The position numbers were made by a program, and so were the translations under genes. The notes under the pieces are model-generated. The model was not told where the DNA came from, made no database searches, and worked only from the letters and a program-made list of their open reading frames with translations. 64,000 bases of DNA from assembly GCA_023653785.1 (NCBI GenBank), contig JAMKCH010012406.1, forward strand, positions 44,443 to 108,442. Reading direction: 5' to 3'. Positions 47,426-58,527 of this stretch are shown piece by piece. This stretch comes from Ophioderma brevispina (lineage: Eukaryota > Echinodermata > Ophiuroidea > Amphilepidida > Ophiodermatidae). Numbering within the stretch: the stretch's first letter is position 1; each line of letters opens with the position of its first letter.

Positions 47426-49284
47426 TCACCATGCTGAAAATATTTTCAATGACAACATACTCCAGCTCACCAAAACTACCCTATTATATACATTAAGAGT
47501 CTAATAAATATTTAGGCTGTGCAAAAGGGTGTTTGTGAATGTAGTATAACGTCCCCAACGTTGGTATTCTCCAAAGACATCTGTGTAAAACACCCATTTA
47601 GATTTCTTTTCATTTGCTAGAGTATACACCGGATAGTGACAAATTCTGCAAGCGTGCAATCAAAATTGCAATTTGGTTCTCTATTAAGGCTGTATTCCTG
47701 AATGCGGTTTAGTTTAAACCCATGTTTAGACCAGTGTTGGTCCTTCATGACTGCACATTCTCTTCAACATATTTTTAAACATTCTCATTTACTAGAAACA
47801 TGACCACAATGAGAAAATGTTAGTCTGTGGACTACGTTACACACTTCTTGATGAATATTGTTATGTGGTGTATGAACCTAACACTATGATCGGAGAAGGT
47901 TATATCTTAAACTAGTAGCAGTTTGCAAATAATATTTTGTTTTACCAAGAAAATGATTATTACTGTAACAAGTATGTTATGTAAAAGGTGATGGGTCGAT
48001 AATCTGTCGCCATTTACTGACTCGCGTTGTTATTCAATTCGCTTGACGGAATAAAAACATGAAGAGAAATCGATCTAAAAAACCTAAATAACACATCAAA
48101 GTATTAAAGTATTGGCTAAAGCGTTAGACATAGATTTATGGCCGTAAATTGCGGAACCTGTGGCGTCTTCTCCTCTTATAAAGAATAAACAAAACTCCAG
48201 GTATAATCGTTAGTAACTCTTCTATAGCGCAGTATTGAGTTTCGTCGATTACGGCAATACAGAAATGGCTTCTTATCCTCTATATATCTTTGCACGTAAA
48301 ACATCTCTGGTGCTAAATGACCACAAATAGCAAAGGGTATAAGCCAAAGCGGTTCCCCGGATTTGGTTTACTATTTAATAACTGGTGGCATATAGCTTCG
48401 TGAACTGCCTCATCTGTATACCCGTGTTTTAGATTTCTCTGAATCCCCAACATGAGCATTATCTAGCAATGTCTAGCACGTGTTTCATTAGGAGTGTAAT
48501 TATTACATTCTGTAAATACAATTAGAGTGACCTTTTTCTCCAATGAATTTGGTTGCATTTGGTGATATAGTGCCAGATTTAGTCTTTGTCAAACAACGCT
48601 CATAATTTTGTCCACTAACCACATAATGATCGCCAAAAGCTTTTATTTTTCAGTACCGGAGGGTGCTATAGTAACGTGTATAGGACTCCGGACTGGAAGC
48701 AAATTAAAAATAAAGCGAAGCCTTGAGGATGAAGGATTACCGACGTTTGGGGGTAAGGTAAATAATGTAATTGGGGCTAAACTATTAATGAAAACTATTA
48801 GTAATTTAGTAGGATGTTTATGTATGGTCTTGGTATGTAATAGAATGGGAAGTTAGTACAGTTCATTACAAAGGTACAATTACAATTAAAGATACTTCTA
48901 TTAGTGGCCCTTATTCAGCACAAAAGTGACAAGAATCCGAGCAGTAAGGGAAAATAACCCATTGATAAAGTGAGACTGCTGAAAAGGTCATATTGCAAAA
49001 TTTAAAAACTTCCAAATCCTGAAACCAACAATTGCTATCTAAACTTATCATTGATTCGAGGTAGATTTTTCGTTGTAGATTCAATACTATCGCCACAATT
49101 CTAGATTCTCTTCTCAACGTGTATTTCCGCATTGATAGTGGGTCACTCATCATAGTTCATTGATGATGTGTCAAGACATGTTGCAATATCGATGCACAAC
49201 TCGGCAATAAAGTGTGAATTATGATTGATTTACCTATAAAAAGAATTCCCAGTGTACCTTTCAGCCGCTCTATTGCGCATTAAT

Positions 49285-49664
49285 CACTGGCGTACCGGGG
49301 GGGGGGGCTTTGGGGCTAAAGCCCCCCTCAAAGTTCTCAAGAAAAAAGAGGAAGGAAGAAAGAGGAAGGGAGAAAAGAAGAAAAGAAGAAGAAAAAGAAT
49401 GATTTTATGGTACATTTATTTGATTTTTTTCATGCAAATGCGGATCAAAAAGTGTCGGAAGACGTACGCAAGGAAAGGCGTTTTCAGGTCTTGAAAACCC
49501 TAAAACCTCAGGAGCTGGCGTTGCCCCTGGAACCCACCAGGGGCCCTAAGGCGGGCCCCTGGACCCACCCGTTAGTCGCTTCGCTCGCTCCGCTCGCTTC
49601 GCTCTCATGGTTCGAACAGCTTTAGTCCAGCCCCCCTCAATCAAATTTCCTGGGCACGCCTATG
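49285..49664. mobile_element. hAT-like MITE with GCTTCGCTCGC motif
   Basis: Left end CACTGGCGTACC followed by a poly-G run and GGGCTTTGGGGC. Right end, read inward, CATAGGCGTGCCCAGG followed by AAATTTGATTGAGGGGGGC. Ends agree at 9 of 12 positions. The interior has an A/G-rich tract (49335-49400) and a tandem palindromic stretch (TCGCTTCGCTCGCTCCGC and CGCTTCGCTC, about 49577-49602) of the kind seen as GAGCGAAGCGAGC in the MITE at 18787. Flanks share only TTAAT, so the 8 bp target duplication is not convincing. 380 bp, non-coding. Confidence 0.7.
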
Positions 49665-50139
49665 TTAATACCCAGCCCTGAAACACTATGAGAACCATCC
49701 TTGACAGCATTGCGATAAGGGTAGCATTATATTTATTCTCAACCAGTACGCTTGTATTGCTTTAATAATGGTCACATTATCAATAGTTTTTACGGATTAG
49801 GATCTTTAACAGTGTCGATGATTTTTTACTTTGAAGAAAGTGTGAAAGTACAACGGCGTAACTGTTAGACCCAAGAACTTTCAGTCCGTTAATCGTGCAT
49901 GAATATGAAGCCCTTAAGCAATATGAGGTTTTATTTAAAGAGCATCAAGTAATATAGATTGTCAAGCATTAACTTCAAGAAATAACAAGAAGCAAGCTAC
50001 TAGAAGATGAGTCAATCCATGAATCCTCCATTTGTCCTGCATACCCCCTGATTGAGATTTTGAATGTATTTTTAAATCATCTGAACTTTCTTAAGGCCAC
50101 CAATTGGCATAAAAAATATTAAGACCATAATAAAATAGA

Positions 50140-50345
50140 CCTATTTTACTTAGGGGTAGAACCACTTTCTTGCAACTCAAAATTTTGATTCTGTGAGTTG
50201 CAATTAATAGTCGTAACGTGGTAGATACGACTTTATTGCACGACACGGAAAATCGTGTGTAGTTACCCCACTTTGAATTAGTCTAATTACACTTTAGTTA
50301 GTCGACTTAATTGGAAAAATAAAACATTCTAAGATATTTAAAAAA
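50140..50345 (-). mobile_element. Foldback repeat R, copy 1
   Basis: On the minus strand it carries AAGTCGACTAA, GTGTAATTAGACTAATT, a CACACG..CGTG block, AAAGTCGTATCTACC and ACGTTACGACT. It is internally symmetrical (GGGGTAACTAC facing GGGGTAGAACC; GTCGTATC facing GTCGTAAC). Copies 2 and 3 lie at 54435-54665 and 54905-55085 on the plus strand. Confidence 0.65.
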
Positions 50346-53300
50346 ATACATTTTTATCGTGTGTAGAATTAATTTTCCTTGAAAAGTCACAAGAATGAAC
50401 ACAAAAATGCATCTCATCGTAAATCATGAAAAATGTCTTACGACTTGTGCACTCACCATGACGATCTATTTTCAAATTGAGATATTGGTTTCCATAATCA
50501 GCCATGTATAAAGAAACTACGTAGACCCCCCACAAAATAATATGAATAGTGTTAATTTAAAAAATCGGGTGTTAATTTGCACACATGTTTTTTACTTTAT
50601 CCAGCTCTTTGACAATGAGGTTTACGTTTAACCCTAACCTCATTTCTCTTCGTTGTTTTCTATAGACATATTTGATCTGGCAAAAGGATGAGAGAATGAT
50701 TACTTGCGAGCTTTTTTAAACGCCAGCCTTTGGCACATTAGCGCACCCCCACGGGCCCCCTTGGCAAGACGGAGTTATACGTGTATATTATCTTAATTTG
50801 TTTACTTTTCTGATAACCCCTTGTATCATTTTGCCTATTCATTCCTCTTAATTTGATCAAAGGTTTATCCGTAAACTCAAACTACTTAAATCACCCACAT
50901 TTCGTGAAGTATGCTTCGAAGAAATACAAAGAGTCAAGTACTACTCATAGAAAGTACTTCATAAATTTGAAGAAGGAGATAACTGAAGAAAATAAACCTA
51001 GATTTGTGCATGTTAGTCTATGAGAACGAAACTCCCTATGGAATGGAATGCGGTGTACCATGGGCTAGGCTAACATGGCAATTACGTAGGCACCGCAAGG
51101 AAAAGATGGTGTGTGTGATAGAAATCATTAGCCTTATATTATGAGTATATTATTTAATTTGTGATTAAAATATTATTTATTTTATTTTTCAATTTACTTG
51201 GGAAAACATTTCTCACGGTAAACGTAACTTTGTTTATAATGGCATTCACTAGTGCTATATTGGGATCAGACCAGATGGTATTTACAAGAGAGATTGTGCA
51301 AGAGGTGAACGGATCCCTTAAAGGCTAAATTTATGAAATGAGTCAAGCTTTTGGTGCAACCGAGATCACTTAAACAGATGTGTACAAGCCACAGATCATT
51401 CTAGATTGAGCGAAGTACTATGGCCTGGGGGGTTTCCAAGTTTGATTGCAAAAACAAAACAGATTGCAAAAATAGGTAGTTTCCCATGATGTCATTTATG
51501 TAAGATAATGCAATGAAGATGAGGTTCATTTATGGAGCACCAAATGGTCAGCTTAGTGTAAGGCATTTCTGCATGATGATGTGGTAATATCTATTTTACG
51601 AAGGGAAAGACGAGGGGGGACAAGAAGCCTAAACCTTCGTTCACCACCCCCCCCTCCAGTCCTCTATATAAGGAAGATGGAGAATAACAATTGCCAGCCA
51701 GTAGCAGTAGCTAGAAGTTTAGATAGATTTGAAAATCTGCAAATGGTAGTCCAGTACAGGTCTATACAGAGATAGTGACGGATTTATGAAGAGACCACGT
51801 GAGGCGAAAAAAGATATCATTATTCTAATGTAATATTTGAGGTTAAAGGTGATAGGAATCAAAATAGGATTCCAAATTGTGACAGATAGAAATCGTGGCG
51901 ATTATATCCGGACTGACTACTGTGGAATATTCGTGTCGTCGAGGGGCAACCACTCGTCATGAACTGCTGGACAGGAGTATCTTCAGGCTGAGAAGATTCC
52001 AATGGAACATTACCGGAATTTTCTAAGAATGATGCTGACATTTTGAAGTCTCGCTGTGAGCACATGCAACGCTTTTTTTAAACGTGGACATTAGCGGACT
52101 GAAACCCTAAAATCATTGACTGTAAGATGATGAATTGTGTTTTGGACATCCAAATTCTTGAAAGAACCGATCTGACTAAAATCATCTACAACAGTGTTAT
52201 TCTATAAAATTCAGATCACTTGTGCACAAGGCTAATTTTTCTGACCTTTGACGTCAGTGATCCCGCGGGATGATCACCCTTAGCTATAGTGGTTTGGGTA
52301 GAGATCACATTCACTCAAGGGAAAAAGAGAAAACTGCAGTCCAATTTAGGGTAATATAGGACAAATCACGCCTACATCCAGGACATTTTTGAGCTGTTCA
52401 TCTATACGCTCGCTGTGAACATCGTTTAACAACAACCGGTTACCAGCAAAGTTTATAGTTAAACCATCATACTAATGCAATTGAAATTGAACGGCTTACA
52501 ATAAAACTATATTTGCACATAGGTTAAAAATATTAGACATGCAAAAAGAGTACCCTAGTTTTTTCTACGTATATACGTAAATTACGTTCTTGCCTTTCCT
52601 GTCATTTTATGCTAACAATTAAAATAGAAAAAAAGGCGCAAGTAGGTAAATAAACGAAAGGCCAATTGCACCAAGGTTGAGGCAGCGGTTAAAAAAAGGG
52701 GGGACGATATTTGTTCTATACTTGATGCGAAACGTTCGTGATGGTCATCCAGATAAAGAACTTTATGTTGTCAACACGGTGATTACAAGCAGTATACGGG
52801 CGCTTAACTTAAAACAGTTAGAATTCAAATATTTCAACCAATGAGTCTAAATTTAGTAGCATATAGAGGTGCAAACGGTTTAAATTATTTAGGTTAAGTA
52901 TTTTTATACTTTTATTTCCATTTCCACTCACAAGAAGAGAATGTGATTTTCACAAATGCTAGAGCGATTATTGATTTATTAAGTAACTTCTCCTAAACTC
53001 AGCAGTCTTGAATGGTTTGGAAAGGGTAGTTATAAAGTAGTGTGTGAAATGTAAAAACCCAAATTCCCCAAACGCCTTCATTGTTCAAGCACTCTCACTT
53101 TAAAAGACTCAGGCTCAAGATTTAAACCAGCAAACACGTTTTCATTTGTTCGTTTGTTGAACTGGCCACACCATGATCACATAATCTAGGATACCTGATC
53201 GGAGTTTGATATCAACTATATAGTTCCGTACAACTTCAAAGGCATAGTTGAAGGTTCCACAACTGTATATGTCAATTTATATAAAAAGAGGAAAAACACT

Positions 53301-53609
53301 GAAATCCTCAGTACCACGGTGAAATGCGAGGTATAGAACATCCCCGTTTTGTATTAGACAAAAGATTAACATAAGGAATAAAAAAAGTGATTATATTTTA
53401 AATATGAATATATTTTTCCGAAGTTTTGGGAAAATTTGCTACAAGTAAGCACGTATGGAATGATAGATAAGTATACTAATTAGGGTCCCCGAAACGAAAT
53501 TATATGACCAATTGTTTTTAAAACCGGAGTGACAAACAAGATGTAAATGATGTTAGCATGAAATAATGCTGCACTTAGGAGATTGTGTGAATATTTCATA
53601 AACATACAT
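50346..53609. other. Non-coding stretch
   Basis: No gene recognised. The best exon-like frame, 68 codons on the minus strand at 51859-52065, is Ser/Pro/Gln-rich with a mixed, protein-like composition but has no domain I know. TATTAGTCTATGAG-type and other AT-rich sequence otherwise. Confidence 0.45.
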
Positions 53610-54434
53610 AATTCCATAATTCTAGTGCTGGTACGTGTCTTGCCTATTGTCGCCGTATAATATGCTAACGGCGACGTTTAAAAAGGTTAGTGAAAAGGAT
53701 TTCAATTAAACCCCACATTAAGAGAAAGAAATTTGATTATTAAACACCTGTAAGAGGATTGAAGTAGTTTTCCAATGCCTAAAACAAGGCTTGCATATAA
53801 ATAACAATAATAACTATAGGTGCCGTGAGAGGCCTTGTTCGGAGAAAAGGTAAATTTACGGCGGGCTTCTTCTCGTGATTGAATATTTTAAACCTTGCTT
53901 AAGGCAAGTCATGGTCCAATTTCAATCTTGTTGATTACAACTTCTATGCAATTTTGCCGTTCACATTCGGCTATTTTAAATCTTTTGCGGTGGTGGTCAC
54001 GACATGGAATTAAAAAAGTGTATCTGCATGCATAGGGGTATTGTATCATTACGCATTTACTTTGAAAATATGTGAAAGCGGAACATGTCTCAACTCCAGT
54101 CACAATGGAATCGAAAGATTTGCATGTTTTGTCCTTTGAGGAATCTTGAATCTAACTTCTGACACATAAATATGATTACTTCACGGAATTTACTTATGTT
54201 GTTGAAATGTTAAATGTAGAGAAAGGTTTGGAAGGTTTTCACATTTCAGGTACGCTAGGAAACCAAACACTCAATGGTCATTTGTCAAAATATTCAGAGG
54301 TTTGCAACAAAGTTGTATCTAAAATTTTCTGGTTTTTAAGGAGAGAAACATTTTTGTCTTTTAGTTAGTTGTGATTTCGATGAAAAAAAAAAAAAAAAAA
54401 TATTAGCACACGATGAAATTGTTTATTTTTACAT

Positions 54435-54665
54435 AATTATTATGATATTTATTTTCACTTAAGTCGACTAATTTAGAAGTAATTAGCTAATTAAAGTGCA
54501 TATATACACACATGTTTTTCCCGTGTAGGTAGTGTAGTGCAAACAAAAGTCGTATCTCCAGTTACGAGTTTCGACTTGCATTCAACAGAAATGAATTCTG
54601 AGTGAAAAAAGTAGTATCAACACATAATTAGCCTAATTTTCCTAATAAATCGGCAATAAAATGGG
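54435..54665 (+). mobile_element. Foldback repeat R, copy 2
   Basis: Contains TTAAGTCGACTAATTTAG, AATTAAAGTGCATATATACA, CACG-like block, GTGCAAACAAAAGTCGTATC, CAGTTACGAG and AATTAGCC. Orientation is opposite to copy 1 at 50140. A long A run (about 54380-54400) lies just upstream. Confidence 0.6.
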
Positions 54666-54904
54666 CCTTTATTCCTGGAAATAGATGTTCAAATTTATCC
54701 ATATTCATAAACTTTTGTAAAATAAGTACTAAGTATAGCGTAACGTTAATATGAGGTGGGAATAAGGGTCGTTAACTTCTTTTTGAGAGGTGTAAGGTTT
54801 TAGTGACCCAAAATTAGCATAAACGTTTTAAAAATGAAAATGCATTATGAACAAACATTAGGGAGATTTTAATAACACCGTTTTTTAAACCATTGCCTTA
54901 AAAA

Positions 54905-55085
54905 ATAAAACGGCCGTATCTACTACAACTATTTTTTTTACGATTAATTAGAGTGCCAACAAAGTCGCATCTACCAGTTATGAATTTGTTTGCACTAACA
55001 GGCATTCAATTTCGTGTGCAACAAGTATATCACACCTGTTGTATAGACCTAATTAGCCGAATAACTCTTCGTACTTGAGATTGTC
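54905..55085 (+). mobile_element. Foldback repeat R, copy 3
   Basis: Shares ATTAGAGTGC, CAAAGTCGCATCTACCAGTT, TTGCACTAACAGG.ATTCAAT and CTAATTAGCCGAATAA with copy 2, about 415 bases downstream of it in the same orientation. More decayed than copy 2. It is followed by a short (GA)n tract at 55122-55144. Confidence 0.5.
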
Positions 55086-56463
55086 ACAGGTGAAATGCAT
55101 ATCAAATTATGCGTAATGCGGGATAGAGAGAGGAGAGAGAGAGATGGTTGTGTTATTGCAGAACAAAGTAGCTGTTATCCAAATTTCCAAATAGTGAAGC
55201 TCGTTTATAATATTTGCTACTCCGCCTATTATGTTCCAACCTTTGGTTACGTAAACTAACATCAATAACTGAGAGTAACAGCACAGGGCTTGCTCTGAAA
55301 TGTAAGCAAATTGCCTTTATTTGTCGTCTTCACTGAATTATTATTAGATTGAATTTTGGGGGATTAAGGAGGTGGTTAAGAAATATAGGTCTACAACAAT
55401 TATAAAATGGTAACGTATCGCCCTCAACGTTAGCATTCGCCATCGACATCTGTAAAACCCCCACCTCAGAAATATAATTTTTTAGTTTGCTAGAACTTAC
55501 ACGAGATAGTGATGCGGCCTGCAGGTGTACAATGAAATTCAAGTGGATACTTAATGGTATCCTCGATGGGAATGTGACTTTAACCCAGGGTTTATCCTTC
55601 ATGGATGGATCATTTCATTTCAATATATTCGGAAAGAAGGACTCCATTTGAGAATGCCAGCCTTACTCTTCCATGTTTACTCTCGACAATGTTTACAATG
55701 ACACAAATGTTAATAAGCAAATTTCTCAGATACAAAATGTTGTTTTATGGTGAGTTAAGTTAGCAATATGACCGGTTAAACTACTCAAATTACTCCCGTA
55801 TCTCTCGACAATGTTAACAATGATATAGGGGTTAAGTTCAGAGACACTAATACGCATGTTTCTTAGATACAGTGCTGTTTTATGTGAATTAAGTTAACAA
55901 TACCATCGTTTAAACTACTTTCAGAGTCTATCTCAAACTAGCAGCAGTTAAAAAAATACATTTTATTTTAAAAGAAAATACAATGTTGTTGTTGTACGTG
56001 TTTCAAATGTTTAAAACCCGATTTGGTCGAAAATCTGGCGCATTAATGACTCGCATTTTTTGATCAATTCCTTATATCAAAACAAAGTTAGTAGAAAAAT
56101 CGGTCTTAAAACCGGAATAACACATGCAAAGTATTAAAGTATTGGCTTTGGCGTTAGACATAGATTTATGGCGGGAAATTGGACCCTCTGGCGTCTTCGT
56201 CTTTCAAACAAAACTCGTTAACAACTCTTCCGCAGGGCAGTGTTTGGTTTCGTCGATTAAGGCAATATATAACTGGCCTGTTAACCTCCATGTATCTTAT
56301 GAACGTAAACCATCTCTGGTGCCAAATGACCATTTTAGCGAAGGCAAGATTTTTCCAAGATTGGGTTTACGATGATACTTGGTGGCCTTTAGCGTCTTGA
56401 ACTGCTCTTCTGAATGTTTATTCCTGTATGGTATCCAATTTTCTCTAGATCCCACATGAAGGC

Positions 56464-56774
56464 TTAAAGGAGGATGGCCCGATTTAAGGATATGAAGTTT
56501 TCATCTTGATAGATTGGCCTTCACTCCAAAACCCCATCTGTAAAGTTTCGCGCCGATATTTCAATCCGTTTTGATGCGAGAGCTATCGTGATTTTGTAAG
56601 CCCCATAGAGTACTGTGTAAAATTAATATTGGTCGACCAAAATGGGGCACATTTTCGCTCATAACTTCCAAACCAAACATCCTTTGGCTCTAAGATTTCA
56701 CAGGGTAAATGAGAAAATAGTAGCTTTCTTCTGATAGCAAAATGTTGACCATTTCCATGGCCATGGACCTTTAA
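56464..56774. mobile_element. TTAA-flanked MITE, same family as 41702-42049
   Basis: Left end TTAAAGGAGGATGGCCCGAT and right end, read inward, TTAAAGGTCCATGGCCATGG, both beginning with TTAA. The interior repeats, in order, CCGTTTTGATG, TTGGTCGACCA, CTCATAACTTCCAAACCAAA, AATGAGAAAATAG and CTTTCTTCTGATAGCAAAAT of the 41.7 kb copy. 311 bp including TTAA, no coding capacity. It interrupts duplication copy B. Confidence 0.78.
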
Positions 56775-57855
56775 TTAGCATCTGATTTATTATGAGTGAA
56801 ATCATTAGACCGTTTCAACTCCAATTAAAGTAACAATTTTTCCAATAAGGTTTCTTTACTATTTTCATCTGAGATATTCTGAAAGCATAAGTTACTTGCA
56901 TGCAATGTAGGTTCTAATTAGATGTGCTATCAAAATAATACCCTACGTCTACAGAAGGAAGATGGCAACTACCTCTTCTGGTTGTTCATTTTACCTCTCT
57001 TTTCTGGTGCCAAAATATTTAATATAATTGTCAGATATTTTGCACTCATTTTCATGCAAAAATGTATAGGTAGCCTGGGCGATTTTGAGGTGATGGATAG
57101 ATGGGGTGGCAACCATCCCCCCTTCGGGAGACGAAGTAATTATCTAAGACTGACTATGTACACTGGCCAAGATCACTGTGATTTGGTACCAATGGATAGC
57201 TGTGGTCCTCCTATTTCCACTGATACCAAATTGAGTACCGACTTGTCCAGTATGATGTTCGAATGACTTCAGAATGTTTTCAAGTCACCAAAATGGCTTA
57301 TGATGTCATAGTGACATCAAATTGTTTTCATACCAATAGAAAGAAGATACTCAAAGTTATCTTTAGGTATAAATTGATAAATTGAAATATCTTTGTATTT
57401 TTACCTGTCTGCCAATCAAATAATACCTGGTAGTAATTATTAGGTTCTTCGTGATTTATATTTCCTTGGTGCTTAATGGAAAATTGAAAACGAGTACAAT
57501 CGACAAATAATCGAGTACTGATTTTTTTGTCAAACGCCATACACTGCTCATCGTCACAGAACTAGTTCTCAAACATTTAGCATTTTCTTGCTTTAATGAT
57601 GGCCACATTATGGATTTTAGGATGTATTATTGTGTCGTTCAGTCACTTTGAATAACGTTTGATTGAAGGATTGGTATGACTCTTTGAAGAATTCCCCAAG
57701 TACATTTGAGTCCTTTGATAGCACATGAATACGAAGCACTTAAGCAATTATGAGAATCATGTCTAATAGCAGTCGAGTACTTTTAGACCGTCAAGCTATA
57801 AATATCGTAAAGCACAAACAGGAAAATGGCTACTTGAAATCAAAGACTATTTTGT

Positions 57856-58340
57856 TTTTATTATCCCACAAGAAGAAGAGTTAAAGCAATATTGCTTAAT
57901 TTGTACCGACACACAAGTATGACATGTTTGTACTTGTTATTGATCTAAAACTCCCTAAAAGTTACTTAGCTGTAAATGGTTTTCCTGTTTTGAAATACCG
58001 ATCAATGTCATTGAAAACGGGGATCAATGATCATATATAACTTTTCCGTATTGGTAAACGTTATCTTGTTCATTTGATGATTTTTACTGAGCTCAAAGTG
58101 AAATTGGTGACTTTGTTAAGGCATAATCTTTCGCTTACGAGCAGAATGTGAGGAGATTTACTTTTGTCAAATTTTACGGAGCGTTGTATGAAATTTAAGT
58201 ATAGCTATTGGTCAAATATATTTTTGTACATGCTTCTATTCATCTGCACCACTCGTTGCAAATTACACCACTTTCTGAAGCCTTCTATTCTATTCTAGCA
58301 TTCTAGCATAAAAGCTGTCATCAAAAATGGAATACAAAAA
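57856..58340. other. Non-coding stretch
   Basis: No gene or repeat recognised beyond the end of copy B. Confidence 0.5.
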
Positions 58341-58527
58341 GCTAGTTTACAGTACATCCTCTTCCCTCTACAACTCTTGTCGCTGTTTGGGTGCACTTAT
58401 AGGTTGACCACTTTGAAGTGATCTTGAATTAATCACTGTTTTTGTCCTCCTGCTATGGTGGCACTCTTTCCTATTTTGTTTATGTTTGTTTTAAATTCTG
58501 AACAAATAAAATGAAATGAAATGAAAA
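58341..58527 (+). mobile_element. 3-prime end of an L2/CR1-like LINE
   Basis: CTACAACTCTTGTCGCTGTT and TATGGTGGCACTCTTTCCTA lead to TTTTGTTTATGTTTGTTTTA and end in AACAAATAAAATGAAATGAA, a short (ATGAA)n tail typical of CR1/L2-class LINEs. Only the untranslated end is present. The upstream limit is a guess. Confidence 0.5.

Larger units (their letters stand above)
45760..49995 (+). repeat. Segmental duplication, copy A
   Basis: Four collinear blocks match copy B at 53610-57855: about 45765-46440, 47525-47780, 47895-48470 and 49690-49990. Shared words include AACCTTGCTTAAGGCAAGTC, TTTTCCAATGCCTAAAACA, AAAGTATTAAAGTATTGGCT, GCGTTAGACATAGATTTATG and TTTCGTCGATTA.GGCAATA. Offsets are 7.8-8.0 kb. 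Between blocks the copies differ by insertions, here a LINE piece (47171-47425) and a hAT MITE (49285-49664). Frames are not conserved between copies, so the segment does not look coding. Confidence 0.85.
53610..57855 (+). repeat. Segmental duplication, copy B
   Basis: Collinear with copy A in blocks at about 53615-54225, 55395-55630, 55925-56460 and 57550-57850. This copy holds repeat R copies 2 and 3 and the TTAA-flanked MITE at 56464-56774, which copy A lacks. Frames at 56124-56400 are open here but broken in copy A, arguing against coding function. Divergence is large, so the duplication is old. Confidence 0.85.

Noticed and set aside
46858..55144. (GA)n tracts at 46858-46875 and 55122-55144 considered as equivalent positions in the duplication
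   Set aside because: Their offset (about 8.27 kb) does not fit the 7.79-7.86 kb offset of the blocks on either side, so they are probably independent.
56124..56400. Two overlapping frames of 83 and 73 codons in duplication copy B
   Set aside because: The aligned region of copy A (about 48095-48410) contains stops and indels in both frames, so reading frame is not preserved.
56922..57266. 114-codon plus-strand frame with a hydrophobic stretch
   Set aside because: No family recognised, lies next to a MITE inside the duplicated segment, and the counterpart in copy A has no matching frame.
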